A stretch of 64,000 bases of DNA, taken from NCBI RefSeq assembly GCF_019857185.1, contig NZ_JAHWXP010000002.1, positions 868,001 through 932,000 on the forward strand, in the 5' to 3' direction. The notes under the pieces were generated by a model. It had not been told where the DNA came from. It made no database searches and worked only from the letters and a program-made list of their open reading frames with translations. Positions 43,872-52,590 of the stretch are shown here, piece by piece (the first letter of the stretch is position 1; the number at the start of each line of letters is the position of its first letter). The DNA comes from Alteriqipengyuania abyssalis. Its GTDB lineage: Bacteria; Pseudomonadota; Alphaproteobacteria; Sphingomonadales; Sphingomonadaceae. The translations under genes were made by a program, and so were the position numbers.

Positions 43872-44868
43872 GTTCGCACTGGCGCTGCTGTGCTGGCTCG
43901 GCATTCTTGCCGCCAGCCCCGCTGCCGCCGACGAACCTCGCAATTTCATCTACACCGGCGAACTGGCGGAGCATCTCGACCTGCTCGATCGCCCCGATAT
44001 CGAGGGTGCGCAGGTCGTCTATCCGTGGCGGATGCTCGAACCCGAGAAGGGCGAATACGATTTCAGCGCGATCGAGGCGGACCTTGCGCGCACCGATGCG
44101 CGGGGCAAGCAGCTGTTCGCGCAGATTCAGGACCGCTTCTTCCTGCCGACCGCGCGCAACGTGCCGCAATATCTGCTCGACGATCCCGAATATGGCGGGG
44201 GGCTCGCGCGGCAGTACGATAACCCGGGCGAGGGCGAGCCGGAGGGGCAGGGCTGGACCGCGATGCAGTGGAACCCCGCCGTCCGCGCGCGCTTTCAGGC
44301 GCTGTTGCAGGCGCTGGCGGAGCGGTTCGATGGGCGCCTCTATGGGGTGAACCTGCCCGAAACCTCCTTCGATCCGCTATCCGAAGAGGGCGGAGAGGAC
44401 GGCTTTACCTGCGATGCCTATTTCGCCGGCACGCTCGACAATATGCGTGCAGCCCGCGCGGCTTTCGAGGAAACGCAGGTGGTCCAGTACATCAATTTCT
44501 GGCCCTGCGAGTGGAACAACGACCACCGCTATATGGAGCGTGCATTCGCGCTCGCGGTGGAGCAGGGGATCGGCACGGGCGGGCCGGACATCGTGCCGCA
44601 CAGGCGCGCGCAGATGAAGAACAGCTACCCCTTCTTCAATCGCCACAAGGACGATCTGCCGCTGATCGCGATGGCAATCCAGGAGCCGACGCTGAGCTAC
44701 ACCAACCCCGAAACGGGCAAGAAATTCGCCCGCGAAGAATTCGTCGCCTTCGCGCGCGACTATCTGCGCGTCGACGTGATCTTCTGGAGCGTGGAAGCGC
44801 CGTGGCTGGCTGGCGACCGGACACAAAAAACCCCGCCATCGCGGGCGGGGCTTTCTGTAGGCGGATAA
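43861..44868 (+). CDS. Secreted glycoside-hydrolase-like (TIM barrel) protein
   Basis: The 335-aa product starts at ATG 43861 and overlaps the previous gene by 11 bases. Signal peptide (about 1-23) is followed by a barrel with VVYPWRMLEPEKGEYDFS and YGVNLPETSFDP, phrases seen in glycoside hydrolases with an acidic catalytic residue in NLPETSF. No carbohydrate-binding module. Its last ~13 codons pass through a terminator hairpin, so the C-terminus may be a read-through extension. Substrate unknown. Confidence 0.7.
   Translation: MLARFALALLCWLGILAASPAAADEPRNFIYTGELAEHLDLLDRPDIEGAQVVYPWRMLEPEKGEYDFSAIEADLARTDARGKQLFAQIQDRFFLPTARNVPQYLLDDPEYGGGLARQYDNPGEGEPEGQGWTAMQWNPAVRARFQALLQALAERFDGRLYGVNLPETSFDPLSEEGGEDGFTCDAYFAGTLDNMRAARAAFEETQVVQYINFWPCEWNNDHRYMERAFALAVEQGIGTGGPDIVPHRRAQMKNSYPFFNRHKDDLPLIAMAIQEPTLSYTNPETGKKFAREEFVAFARDYLRVDVIFWSVEAPWLAGDRTQKTPPSRAGLSVGG
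44831..44858. terminator. Rho-independent terminator, probably bidirectional
   Basis: CCCCGCC and GGCGGGG form a 7-bp stem around ATCGCG. A-tract on the left (AAAAAA) and CTTTCTGT on the right suit termination of both the plus-strand gene and the reverse-strand DUF4168 gene. It lies inside the 3' end of the plus-strand reading frame. Confidence 0.8.
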
Positions 44869-45213
44869 TCAGCCTTCGGCTTGCTGTGCGCGCAGCTTGG
44901 TGACGGCCTGCTCTGCCCGCGCTTGCAGGTTCTTGTCGGTCTGGAGTGCGGCACCAATACTGTTGAAGCGTGTCGGCGTCAGCTGGGCCTGCGAGAGGAT
45001 CTGGATCGCCTTCTGATCCTTCTCCGCCTTCTCCATCTCGGCATTCTGCTGAAGATTGCCGATCATCGACGCGGCGATGATGAAGTTCTCCAGTTCGGAG
45101 TCCGAAACCGGCGCCATTTCCGTGGCGGCGGGTGCCTCTGCCTGCTGGGCCAGCGCGGGCTGCGCGGCGATGGCGAGGGATGCGGTGGCGATCGTGCTGA
45201 GTAGAAGCTTCAT
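44869..45213 (-). CDS. Exported DUF4168-family protein
   Basis: The 114-aa product has a signal peptide ending QPALAQ. A helical domain follows (SDSELENFIIAASMIGNLQQ, then LTPTRFNSIGAALQTD), which resembles DUF4168. Function unknown, periplasmic. Start ATG 45213 is supported by the signal peptide; the longer frame has none. Confidence 0.8.
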   Translation of the reverse strand: MKLLLSTIATASLAIAAQPALAQQAEAPAATEMAPVSDSELENFIIAASMIGNLQQNAEMEKAEKDQKAIQILSQAQLTPTRFNSIGAALQTDKNLQARAEQAVTKLRAQQAEG

Positions 45214-45362
45214 GAAAGTGTCTCCCGTTCGTGGAAAATCGATACGGGTGCGCACCTCGTGACGACCGGCGCGTGGCTCAACCATACCGCGCCGGGCCGT
45301 GAATGAGTTTGGACGAGTGGGGCGCGCCAGAGGGAAAAGCGCCGCCCCACCCGGAAAAGCGA

Positions 45363-45608
45363 TCAGGCCTGATTGCCGTTCTTGATCGCGCGCATGGTCT
45401 TCTCACCCTTGCGCGCATCCTGTTCGGGATTGTCCGAGCCGACGGTGGGCTCGCGGTTGTCGGGATCGGTCGCGCGGTTGAGCTCGTCGCGCGCGCCGAC
45501 GCGGCGATTGACGTCGCCCTCGGCGCGGCCCTGCTGCGAAGGCGTGGCTTCTTCGGTGATGCGGTCGATCAGCTCATTGTCTGGGTGACGCGATTGGCGT
45601 TCGGGCAT
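45363..45608 (-). CDS. Small charged hydrophilic protein
   Basis: The 81-aa product is rich in Asp, Glu, Arg, Asn and Gln with no hydrophobic core, so probably disordered. GGAAAGGAGAA precedes ATG 45608, a good ribosome-binding site. No family recognised. Confidence 0.6.
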   Translation of the reverse strand: MPERQSRHPDNELIDRITEEATPSQQGRAEGDVNRRVGARDELNRATDPDNREPTVGSDNPEQDARKGEKTMRAIKNGNQA

Positions 45609-45674
45609 AAAAATTCTCCTTTCCCCTTCAATGGTTAGAGGCAGGGGAGCGTTCCGATTTTCCGCAACTCGCGA

Positions 45675-46064
45675 CTAGATCAGGCCGAGCCGTTGCAGCT
45701 TGGTCGCCAGCGCGCCGGGGAGCACGTCGCCGACCTCCTCGCCTTCCGCCAGATCGCGCGGGGGCTCGCCCTTGAGGTAGCGCCAGCCCTGGTGCGCGCG
45801 TTTGGGCTGCGGATAGACCGGGATCAGCCGCGGCTCGAGGTCGATCGACCAGCGGCCGTTGTCGGTCTCGCTGAAGCCGAGGATTCCGCTGCGCGCGACA
45901 AGGTTGTGCTGGTGGATCCAGAACAGCGACCCGCCGATGCATTCCTCCCACCGCGTCGGGCGATAGCGGGTGGTGAGATTGGGGCTGCGCCGGTTGGCGT
46001 ACCAGCTTTCGAGGTCGGCAAAGCTCTGCGCGCCGAACGCGATCTTGGTCAGGTTGAGCGGCAT
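45675..46064 (-). CDS. DUF1489-family protein
   Basis: The 129-aa product has MPLNLTKIAFGAQSFADLE and TRYRPTRWEECIGGSLFWIH, phrases of the DUF1489 family, which is common in alphaproteobacteria. Start ATG 46064 matches family starts. Function unknown. Confidence 0.83.
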   Translation of the reverse strand: MPLNLTKIAFGAQSFADLESWYANRRSPNLTTRYRPTRWEECIGGSLFWIHQHNLVARSGILGFSETDNGRWSIDLEPRLIPVYPQPKRAHQGWRYLKGEPPRDLAEGEEVGDVLPGALATKLQRLGLI

Positions 46065-46121
46065 GAGGGTGAGGTAGGGGCTGTGTGGTCGCGCATCAAC
46101 TTGCCCGACAATCAACCGACC

Positions 46122-46207
46122 CGTCGCCCCGGACTTGATCCGGGGCAAGGCTACCTTTGCAGTGTTGCTGAAAGGAAGCTGGACCCCGGATCAAGTCCGG
46201 GGTGACG
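46122..46207. repeat. Palindromic repeat element
   Basis: An 86-bp element starts CGTCGCCCCGGACTTGATCC and ends in the inverted sequence (GGATCAAGTCCGGGGTGACG). The 20-bp ends pair almost perfectly. It lies in the 249-base gap between the DUF1489 gene and a lipoprotein gene. It is the clearest copy of the family also found at 21369-21460. Confidence 0.8.
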
Positions 46208-46313
46208 GGGGGGTGATGAATTAATGACTCACGCTCACCAACCCGCTTACGACGGCATTCCGATGAACCGCCGCCGTTGACCGCTATGTTCGGGCGACTA
46301 CGCTGCGCGCCCC

Positions 46314-46697
46314 ATGCGCAAACTTATCGCCATTCTGCCATTTGGGCTGCTCGTATGGGGATGCACCGATTTCACTGAGCCGGACGTACTCGATCCTTCT
46401 CCCGTCTTGGGGTGCTACCTCGCTGCAGAGGGGCCTTCTCTTAGCGTTCAGTCCAATGGCGTTCGGGTCGGACAAAGCTCGGAAATCCTCCCGCTTCGCT
46501 ACGAACAGCACAAAGTAGGGATGGTTCTCGAGATACCGATGATTGCCTCAGTGGACAGAGGCAAGTTGGAGATACGGTCAGGAGACACACACCTATACAG
46601 AGTTCTAAGGACCAATGAAGGACCCGTCATACGGGTGGCGGCCAACCCGGATGGAACGCTATGGCGCTATGAACGACGTTCACAAGATCCTTGCTGA
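46314..46697 (+). CDS. Small lipoprotein of unknown function
   Basis: The 127-aa product has a signal with a lipobox-like cysteine (LVWGC) and a strand-rich domain with a second and third cysteine (LGCYLA, C-terminal DPC). Base composition is less GC-rich than its neighbours, suggesting recent acquisition. No family recognised. It is convergent with mgtE. Confidence 0.6.
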   Translation: MRKLIAILPFGLLVWGCTDFTEPDVLDPSPVLGCYLAAEGPSLSVQSNGVRVGQSSEILPLRYEQHKVGMVLEIPMIASVDRGKLEIRSGDTHLYRVLRTNEGPVIRVAANPDGTLWRYERRSQDPC

Positions 46698-46740
46698 TGC
46701 GAAGTCTGGAATTGGGTCTTTAGCTGACCGGCTGGCAGAA

Positions 46741-48201
46741 CTAACCCACCAACCCGCTCGCCACCGCCAGCCCGAGGAACGCGAAGAAGCCCATCGAGTC
46801 GGTCACCATCGTCACGAACACAGACGAAGCGACCGCCGGGTCCTGCTTGGCGCGTTCGAACAGCACGGGGACCAGCACGCCTGCCAGCCCCGCGGTCACC
46901 ACGTTGATGACCATCGCCAGCGCGATCACGCCGCCCAGCTTCCAGTCGAACACCAGCGCGGTCGCGAGGCCGACCAGCACCGCGATGGTTACGCCGTTGA
47001 GGATCGCGACGCGCATTTCGCGCCATAATATCCTGCCCGTATTGGCGCGGGTCAGCTGGTTGGTGGCGATCGCGCGGACAGTCACCGCCATGGTCTGCGT
47101 GCCCGCATTGCCGCCGATGCTCGCGACGATCGGCATCAGGATCGCGAGCGCCACCAGCTGCTCGATCGCGGCGCCGAACGCCGCGATGATGAGGCTGGCG
47201 ACCAGCGCGGTGCCCAGGTTCGCGACCAGCCAGCGCACGCGGCTGGAGAAAGCTTCGCGAATCGGCTCGTTGATGTCGCCGTCGCCCGCACCCGAGAGCA
47301 GCAGGGCGTCCTCGCCCGCTTCTTCGGAGATGATGTGGACCACGTCGTCGACCGTCATCTGGCCGACCAGCCGCCCGGTCGAATCGATCACCGCGGCGGA
47401 GATCAGCGCGTATTTCTGGAACATCAGCGCGACCTCTTCCTGATCCATCAGGACCGGAATGACGGTCTGGTCGCGCTTCATCACATCGGTCAGTGCGACT
47501 GCACGCGGGGTGGTCAGAATCCAGCTGAGCGCACAGGTGCCCACCGGGTGGTGCGCCTCGTCGACCACGAAGACTTCGAAGAAATCGCCCAGCAGCGTGC
47601 CGTGGACGCGCAGGTAGTCGATCAGGTCGCCGACGGTGAAATGCTCGGGCACCGCGACGAATTCGCGGCTCATCAGGCGGCCGGCGGTCTCTTCCGGGTA
47701 GGACAGCGCGCTTTCGATCGCGGCGCGGTCCTCCGCGTCCATCTCGGCGAGGACGGCTTCGCGTTCGTCCGCGCCCATGTCCTCGATCATCTGGACCGCG
47801 TCGTCGGTTTCCAGCTGCTCCGCGATCAGGGCCACTGCCTCGGCGGGCATGCCCTCCATCATTTCTTCGCGAACCCAGTCGTTCAGCTCGGCGACGACCT
47901 CGCTGGTCATCAGGTCGCTGATCGCGATGGTCAGCTCGGCACGCTGGTCATTGTCGAGCAGTTCGAGCAGGTCGGCGACGTCGGCCGGGTGGAGCGGCTC
48001 GACCAGTTCGTAGAGTTCGCCGCGCCGGTCTTCCTCCAGCGCGGTGCGCACGGCGCGGAGATATTCGGGCTTGAGGCGGTTTTCCTCGTCGTGCCGCTCG
48101 TCATCGACGCGGTCGTCGGGGCGGCCGCCTTCGTGGGTATCGTCCTCGGCTGCCAGATCGGCAGGGTCGATCGTTTCGTCGAGGAGAGGATCGGCGCTCA
48201 T
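46741..48201 (-). CDS. mgtE: Magnesium transporter MgtE
   Basis: The 486-aa protein has the MgtE N-terminal helical domain (about 45-150), two CBS domains (about 150-280) and five C-terminal membrane helices with SIGGNAGTQTMAV, a pore motif. It is an Mg2+ channel gated by intracellular Mg2+. The first ~45 residues are acidic and probably disordered. Confidence 0.95.
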   Translation of the reverse strand: MSADPLLDETIDPADLAAEDDTHEGGRPDDRVDDERHDEENRLKPEYLRAVRTALEEDRRGELYELVEPLHPADVADLLELLDNDQRAELTIAISDLMTSEVVAELNDWVREEMMEGMPAEAVALIAEQLETDDAVQMIEDMGADEREAVLAEMDAEDRAAIESALSYPEETAGRLMSREFVAVPEHFTVGDLIDYLRVHGTLLGDFFEVFVVDEAHHPVGTCALSWILTTPRAVALTDVMKRDQTVIPVLMDQEEVALMFQKYALISAAVIDSTGRLVGQMTVDDVVHIISEEAGEDALLLSGAGDGDINEPIREAFSSRVRWLVANLGTALVASLIIAAFGAAIEQLVALAILMPIVASIGGNAGTQTMAVTVRAIATNQLTRANTGRILWREMRVAILNGVTIAVLVGLATALVFDWKLGGVIALAMVINVVTAGLAGVLVPVLFERAKQDPAVASSVFVTMVTDSMGFFAFLGLAVASGLVG

Positions 48202-48318
48202 GGCTTTGCGCCCCTAAGCGGATGCGGGGCAAAAGCAAGTCGCAGACGCAGCGCAGGGTGACAGGCGCGCGCGCTGCCGCTAGCCGGGCGGCAAGGCAAA
48301 TTTGCAAGGAGATTCCCC

Positions 48319-48780
48319 ATGGCCGAGAAACTGACCCTCACGCTCGACACCGGCGACGGCGAAAACAAGGACGTCGTCATCAAGCTGCGCCCCGATCTGG
48401 CGCCCGGCCATGTCGAGCGGATTACCGAACTGGCCAAGGACGGGTTCTATGATGGCGTGGTGTTCCACCGCGTGATCCCCGGCTTCATGGCGCAGGGCGG
48501 CGACCCGACCGGCACCGGGATGGGCGGCAGCGACAAGCCCGACCTGAAGGCCGAGTTCAATTCCGAACCGCACACCCGCGGCACCTGCTCGATGGCGCGC
48601 ACCCAGGTGCCCGACAGCGCGAACAGCCAGTTCTTCATCTGCTTCAACGACGCGGAATTCCTCGACGGCCAGTACACCGTGTGGGGCCAGGTCGAGAGCG
48701 GCATGGACCACGTCGACGCGCTGCCCAAGGGTGAGCCGCCCGCACAGCCGGGCAAGATCGTGAAGGCGAGCGTTTCGTAA
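48319..48780 (+). CDS. ppiB: Peptidyl-prolyl cis-trans isomerase (cyclophilin)
   Basis: The 153-aa single-domain cyclophilin has FYDGVVFHRVIPGFMAQGGD, SMARTQVPDSANSQFFI and WGQV. No signal peptide, so cytoplasmic. The catalytic Arg (FHRV) and Phe/Gln positions are intact. A ribosome-binding AAGGAG precedes ATG 48319. Confidence 0.96.
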   Translation: MAEKLTLTLDTGDGENKDVVIKLRPDLAPGHVERITELAKDGFYDGVVFHRVIPGFMAQGGDPTGTGMGGSDKPDLKAEFNSEPHTRGTCSMARTQVPDSANSQFFICFNDAEFLDGQYTVWGQVESGMDHVDALPKGEPPAQPGKIVKASVS

Positions 48781-48820
48781 CTCCGCCTTGATCAGCGCCA
48801 GAGCAGCGCAATGACAAGAA

Positions 48821-48851
48821 GGGCCCCCTCCGTGCGAGGCGGGCCCTTTTT
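48821..48851 (+). terminator. Rho-independent terminator
   Basis: GGGCCC and its copy GGGCCC (self-complementary) enclose CCTCCGTGCGAGGC, itself paired (CTC/GAG), followed by five T. It terminates the cyclophilin transcript. Confidence 0.85.
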
Positions 48852-48856
48852 CGTGC

Positions 48857-49741
48857 CTAGAGCCCAGCCTTGACCAGCCAGTCGTGGAACATGCGCACGG
48901 GGCGCTCTTCCAGCGCGCCGGGCTTGCACACGAACCAGTAGGAATAGGGGCTTTCGACCTCCGCGTCGTAGAGGTTGACCAGCCGGTTGTCGGCCGCGCG
49001 GCGGCGGTGGTCGTCGTGCATGATCGCGATGCCCAGACCCTGCGCCGCGGCGGCGAGCATCAGCTGGCCCGAATCATAGTGATCGATCGCGGCGGGCTCC
49101 AGATCGGTGAGATCGAGCGCGGCCTTCCACGCGGTGAAGCTCTCGGGCAGCCCGTTGTGGATCAGGAAGGTCTGTCGCGCGAGCAGGCCCGCATCGGGCG
49201 TGTCGCCCAGCGTCGCCGCCAGTTCGGCATTGGTGATCGCATGAACCTTGTTCTCGTCCAGCCGCACCGCGTGCAAGCCAGCGCTGGGCCGGTTGGAGAG
49301 GATGATCGCCGCGTCCAGCGTATCGCCCACCCGGTCTTCCAGATGGGGGCCGGTGTCGATGTCGATATGCAGGATCGGGTGCAGCCGCCGCAACTCGGCA
49401 AGGCGCGGGAACAGCCGCTGGGTGCCGAACAGCGGCAGGACGCCCAGGTGCAGGCGAAGCAGGCTGGTGCTTTCCGACTGGCCTTCCACCGCGCGGGCGA
49501 GCGCTTCGAAATGCGGCAGCACCGCCTCGTGAAACGCCGCGCCTTCGTCGGTCAGCTGCATTGCCTGGCGGGCGCGGGTGAACAGCTTCTTGCCGATGAA
49601 CTCTTCCAGCGTGGCGATCCGCCGGCTGAGCGCCGAGGGGCTGAGCCCGAGCTGGTTAGCCGCCGCACGGGCGGAGCCCAGACGGACGGTGTGCATGAAC
49701 GCTTCGAGCGAGCGCAACGGGGGGAGGCGGCGGTTGACCAT
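48857..49741 (-). CDS. LysR-family regulator (GcvA-like)
   Basis: The 294-aa protein has an N-terminal LysR helix-turn-helix (PPLRSLEAFMHTVRLGSARA...LGLSPSALSRRI) and a periplasmic-binding-like effector domain. It lies downstream of corC on the same strand. No divergent target is evident, because the gene upstream is co-directional. Effector unknown. Confidence 0.9.
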   Translation of the reverse strand: MVNRRLPPLRSLEAFMHTVRLGSARAAANQLGLSPSALSRRIATLEEFIGKKLFTRARQAMQLTDEGAAFHEAVLPHFEALARAVEGQSESTSLLRLHLGVLPLFGTQRLFPRLAELRRLHPILHIDIDTGPHLEDRVGDTLDAAIILSNRPSAGLHAVRLDENKVHAITNAELAATLGDTPDAGLLARQTFLIHNGLPESFTAWKAALDLTDLEPAAIDHYDSGQLMLAAAAQGLGIAIMHDDHRRRAADNRLVNLYDAEVESPYSYWFVCKPGALEERPVRMFHDWLVKAGL

Positions 49742-49820
49742 CAGGGCGACCTTGGCAGGATGGCCGGGCGCGCAAAAGCCCTATTTTTGGCAAGTTGCCG
49801 GGGCATGGCGGCGCGCGAGC

Positions 49821-50759
49821 CTACTCCTCCTCGCTGGCATCCTCGTGTGCGTGCAGGCGGACTTTCTTCACGTGGGTTTCGTCGCCCTCGATCACCTCGA
49901 TCGTCCAGCCATTGGGATGCTCCACACTGGTGCCGACCTGCGGCACCTGTTCGGCGAGGATGAAGGTCAGGCCGCCCATAGTGTCGACCGATTCCTCCAC
50001 CTCGGCCAGCGCCGGGTCGATCCGCTTGGCAATATCCTCCAGCTCGGCGCGGGCATCGATTTCCCACACGCCGTCGCCGATCGGGGTGATCCAGTCCTCC
50101 CGTTCGTCGTCATGCTCGTCCTCGATCTCGCCGACGATCTCCTCGACCAGATCCTCGATCGTGATGATCCCGTCGGTGCCGGAGAACTCATCGACCACGA
50201 TCGCGAGGTGCATGCGTTTCGCGCGCATGTCGGCCAGCACGTCGAGCGCACCGCGGCTCTGCGGCACGTAGAGCGGTTGGCGCATCAGCGTCGTCCATTC
50301 CGCAGGGGCCGGCTTGCCGCCGGTGAGGAAGGGGAACACGTCCTTGATGTGGATCATCCCGATCACATCGTCGAGCTGCTCGCGATAGACCGGCAGGCGC
50401 GAATGGCCGTGTTCGGTGAACACCTCGAGCAGCTCCTCCCATGAGGCACCGGCTTCCACCGCGACGATCTCGCCGCGCGGGATCGCCACGTCGTCCGCAT
50501 CGTGTTCGCTGAAATGGAGGAGATTGCGCAGCATCTCGCGCTCTTCGCGCGACAGATCGCCGTCGTCGTGCGAATCGCCGCCCTGGGCTTCTTCCTCGCC
50601 CTCCTCGCGATCGCGTTCGTTGATTGCGTCCTCGATCTCGCGCCGCAGGCTGCGTTCGCTGCCCTGGCCGTTCAAGAACTTGCGCATGGCGAGCCAGAGC
50701 CCGCCTCTACTGTCCGCGTCTCCCGCGCCAGCAGACTTGTCGCTATCGTTTTCGGGCAT
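49821..50759 (-). CDS. corC: CorC/YbeX-type CBS-domain protein (hemolysin family)
   Basis: The 312-aa protein has two CBS domains (about 80-200) and a CorC_HlyC transporter-associated domain (about 210-300, with DGVWEIDARAELEDI). It is associated with magnesium/cobalt efflux and ribosome/RNA-related gene clusters. It lies 24 bases behind ybeY. The cluster partner lnt is absent; the next gene is LysR. Confidence 0.93.
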   Translation of the reverse strand: MPENDSDKSAGAGDADSRGGLWLAMRKFLNGQGSERSLRREIEDAINERDREEGEEEAQGGDSHDDGDLSREEREMLRNLLHFSEHDADDVAIPRGEIVAVEAGASWEELLEVFTEHGHSRLPVYREQLDDVIGMIHIKDVFPFLTGGKPAPAEWTTLMRQPLYVPQSRGALDVLADMRAKRMHLAIVVDEFSGTDGIITIEDLVEEIVGEIEDEHDDEREDWITPIGDGVWEIDARAELEDIAKRIDPALAEVEESVDTMGGLTFILAEQVPQVGTSVEHPNGWTIEVIEGDETHVKKVRLHAHEDASEEE

Positions 50760-50783
50760 GGCCCTGGAATGCTCTCCTGTTTC

Positions 50784-51266
50784 TCAAGCGTCACCATATG
50801 GGTCGGGCAGGCCCAGCAGTGCAAGCGCCTTCACCTCCAGCGCCTCCATTTCCTGTGCGTCCGTAGGCGAGATTTCATGATCGAGCCCCGCGAGATGGAG
50901 CAGGCCGTGGACCACCAGATGGCTTGCATGTGCCTCCAGCGCGATGCCTTTCTCGGCCGCTTCGCGTGCGCAGGTCTCATGCGCGAGCGCGATGTCGCCC
51001 AGCAGTGCGGGCGGGCCATCGGGGGCGAGATCGAGCAGTTCGTCGCGCTCCAGCATCGGGAAGCTGAGCACGTTCGTGGGCTTGTCCTTCTCGCGCCAGT
51101 CGCGGTTCAATTCGTGGACCTGCGCATCGGAGGTGAACAGGATGCTCACCTCCAGCCGCGCATTCGCCAGCGCGGGCTCGACCTGAGCGGCAGCATCCGC
51201 CGCGCGGCTCGCCAGCGCATCCCATTCGCCATCCGGCCAGTGCTCCACGTCGATCTCAAGCTCCAT
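50784..51266 (-). CDS. ybeY: Endoribonuclease YbeY
   Basis: The 160-aa protein has the zinc motif HLVVHGLLHLAGLDHE (His-x3-His-x5-His), the YbeY hallmark, and TNVLSFPM. It takes part in 16S rRNA 3' maturation and ribosome quality control. ATG 51266 gives the family start; longer frames are rejected. A 26-bp repeated motif lies 25 bases upstream. Confidence 0.95.
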   Translation of the reverse strand: MELEIDVEHWPDGEWDALASRAADAAAQVEPALANARLEVSILFTSDAQVHELNRDWREKDKPTNVLSFPMLERDELLDLAPDGPPALLGDIALAHETCAREAAEKGIALEAHASHLVVHGLLHLAGLDHEISPTDAQEMEALEVKALALLGLPDPYGDA

Positions 51267-51290
51267 GACGCCCTCCGCAAGGAGAGCGCC

Positions 51291-51316
51291 TGACACACCT
51301 GACACACAGTCCAGGG
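51291..51316. repeat. 26-bp motif, copy 2
   Basis: Identical to 26419-26444. On the minus strand it is about 25 bases before the ybeY start codon, where it would be part of the leader or the promoter region. Confidence 0.7.
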
Positions 51317-51438
51317 ACTGAAAAAACGGCCCGCCTGCGAAGTCCGGGTGAGGAGGGCTCAAGGGAGGGCGCGCGCGTGATCATCGATGCTCCCCTAGCG
51401 AATCCGGGTCTGGGTAGGAAAGTGTGCTGATGGCACGC

Positions 51439-51780
51439 CTAGACCGGAGTGGCCGACAGTGCTTCGCGCCAGTGCGCGACCCGGTCTTCTAGGCGGGAGG
51501 TGCGGATGAAATCGGTCACATCGTCGGGGAGGTCGAGCGTTTCGAGGATCTCGAAGCTGAAAGCTGCCTCGCCGTGCTCCTTCCACGCAGCCTGAAGCTC
51601 GCGGCGCGGGTGGCCGCCGGTGCGCATGGTGAAGCGCTGGCGGTTTTCGATCCCCGAAAGATCCTTCGCGCCGCCGACCCAGACGCGGTCCTCCCCGGCG
51701 AAGCGCAGCGCGTATACTCCGGTTGCGATCGTGCGGTCCTTGTATGCCGCGATCGCGGCCTTGCGGGCTTCGCCCTTCAT
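51439..51780 (-). CDS. GIY-YIG-like nuclease-fold protein, divergent from DUF2239 gene
   Basis: The 113-aa product has GVYALRF near residue 20 and VWVGGA near 33, a divergent GIY...YIG pair. An Arg in the following helix and the ending FSFEILETL are typical of the GIY-YIG domain. The tyrosine of YIG is replaced by tryptophan, so nuclease activity is uncertain. It shares a divergent promoter region with the DUF2239 gene. Confidence 0.72.
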   Translation of the reverse strand: MKGEARKAAIAAYKDRTIATGVYALRFAGEDRVWVGGAKDLSGIENRQRFTMRTGGHPRRELQAAWKEHGEAAFSFEILETLDLPDDVTDFIRTSRLEDRVAHWREALSATPV

Positions 51781-51804
51781 GACTCGTTCCTTTCGGCCCG
51801 GTCT

Positions 51805-51852
51805 ATTATTACCCGGGTTATATTGACGCAAGGATTTTATCCGGGCAATAAT
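51805..51852. promoter_or_regulatory. Divergent promoter region with inverted repeat
   Basis: Arms ATTATTACCCGGG (51805-51817) and TCCGGGCAATAAT (51840-51852) match at 11 of 13 positions as inverted repeats. The left arm contains a near-palindrome centred on CCCGGG. The AT-rich surroundings contrast with the flanks. Both genes start within 30 bases of it, so it is a plausible shared operator. Confidence 0.55.
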
Positions 51853-51857
51853 CGTGC

Positions 51858-52514
51858 ATGACCGATTTTGCCGACATCGCCGCAACTGCCTTTGCGGGCC
51901 ACAACCTGCTCGCCTCCGGCCCGCTCGACCTGGTGGCGCTTGCGGTGCGCAAGGCGGAACGGGAGGGGGCCGACGGCCCGCTGCTGGTGTTCGACGATGC
52001 CAGCGGCAGGGTGATCGATCTGGATCTGCGGGGCAGCGAGGCGGACGTGCTGGCCCGGCTTGCGGATCGCGGAGCGGCGAAGCCCGGCCCGGCGCAAGCC
52101 CAGGAAAAGCCGCGCGGGCGCGGGCGGCCCAAGCTCGGCGTGGTCGGGCGCGAGGTGACCCTGCTGCCGCGCCACTGGGACTGGCTGGAGCAGCAGCCGG
52201 CCAGCGCGTCTCAGGTGATCCGCCGGCTGATCGACGCCGCGCGGCGGGAGGAGGGCGGTGATGCTGTCGCCGCTGGCCCCGCTGACCCTGTTCACCCAGT
52301 TCGCGCGACGCGGCCCGTGCCGCGCAGGGTCCGTGCCGAACGGACTTATCGCGTGATGACGGACCTGGCGGGCGACCAACCGGGCTACGAGGAAGCGCTG
52401 CGCGCGCTGTTCGTTGGCGATGACGCCGCCCTCGCCGCAAACATCGCCGACTGGCCTGGCGATGTGGCCGCCTATGTGCATCGGCTTGCAGGACTGGAGG
52501 AGGCAGACGGATAG
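51858..52514 (+). CDS. DUF2239-family protein
   Basis: The 218-aa product matches DUF2239 in its phrases (TAFAGHNLLASG at the start; GRPKLGVVGREVTLLPRHWDW; EALRALFVGD). The segment ASASQVIRRLIDAARR resembles a DNA-binding helical pair. Function unknown. Divergent partner of the GIY-YIG-like gene at 51439-51780. Confidence 0.8.
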   Translation: MTDFADIAATAFAGHNLLASGPLDLVALAVRKAEREGADGPLLVFDDASGRVIDLDLRGSEADVLARLADRGAAKPGPAQAQEKPRGRGRPKLGVVGREVTLLPRHWDWLEQQPASASQVIRRLIDAARREEGGDAVAAGPADPVHPVRATRPVPRRVRAERTYRVMTDLAGDQPGYEEALRALFVGDDAALAANIADWPGDVAAYVHRLAGLEEADG

Positions 52515-52590
52515 CGGTAGCGGGAGACCCCGCCGGGAACATTTGGTTTTACGGCGAGTTAGGAAACACCGCGCAACGCGAAGGGCCGCC

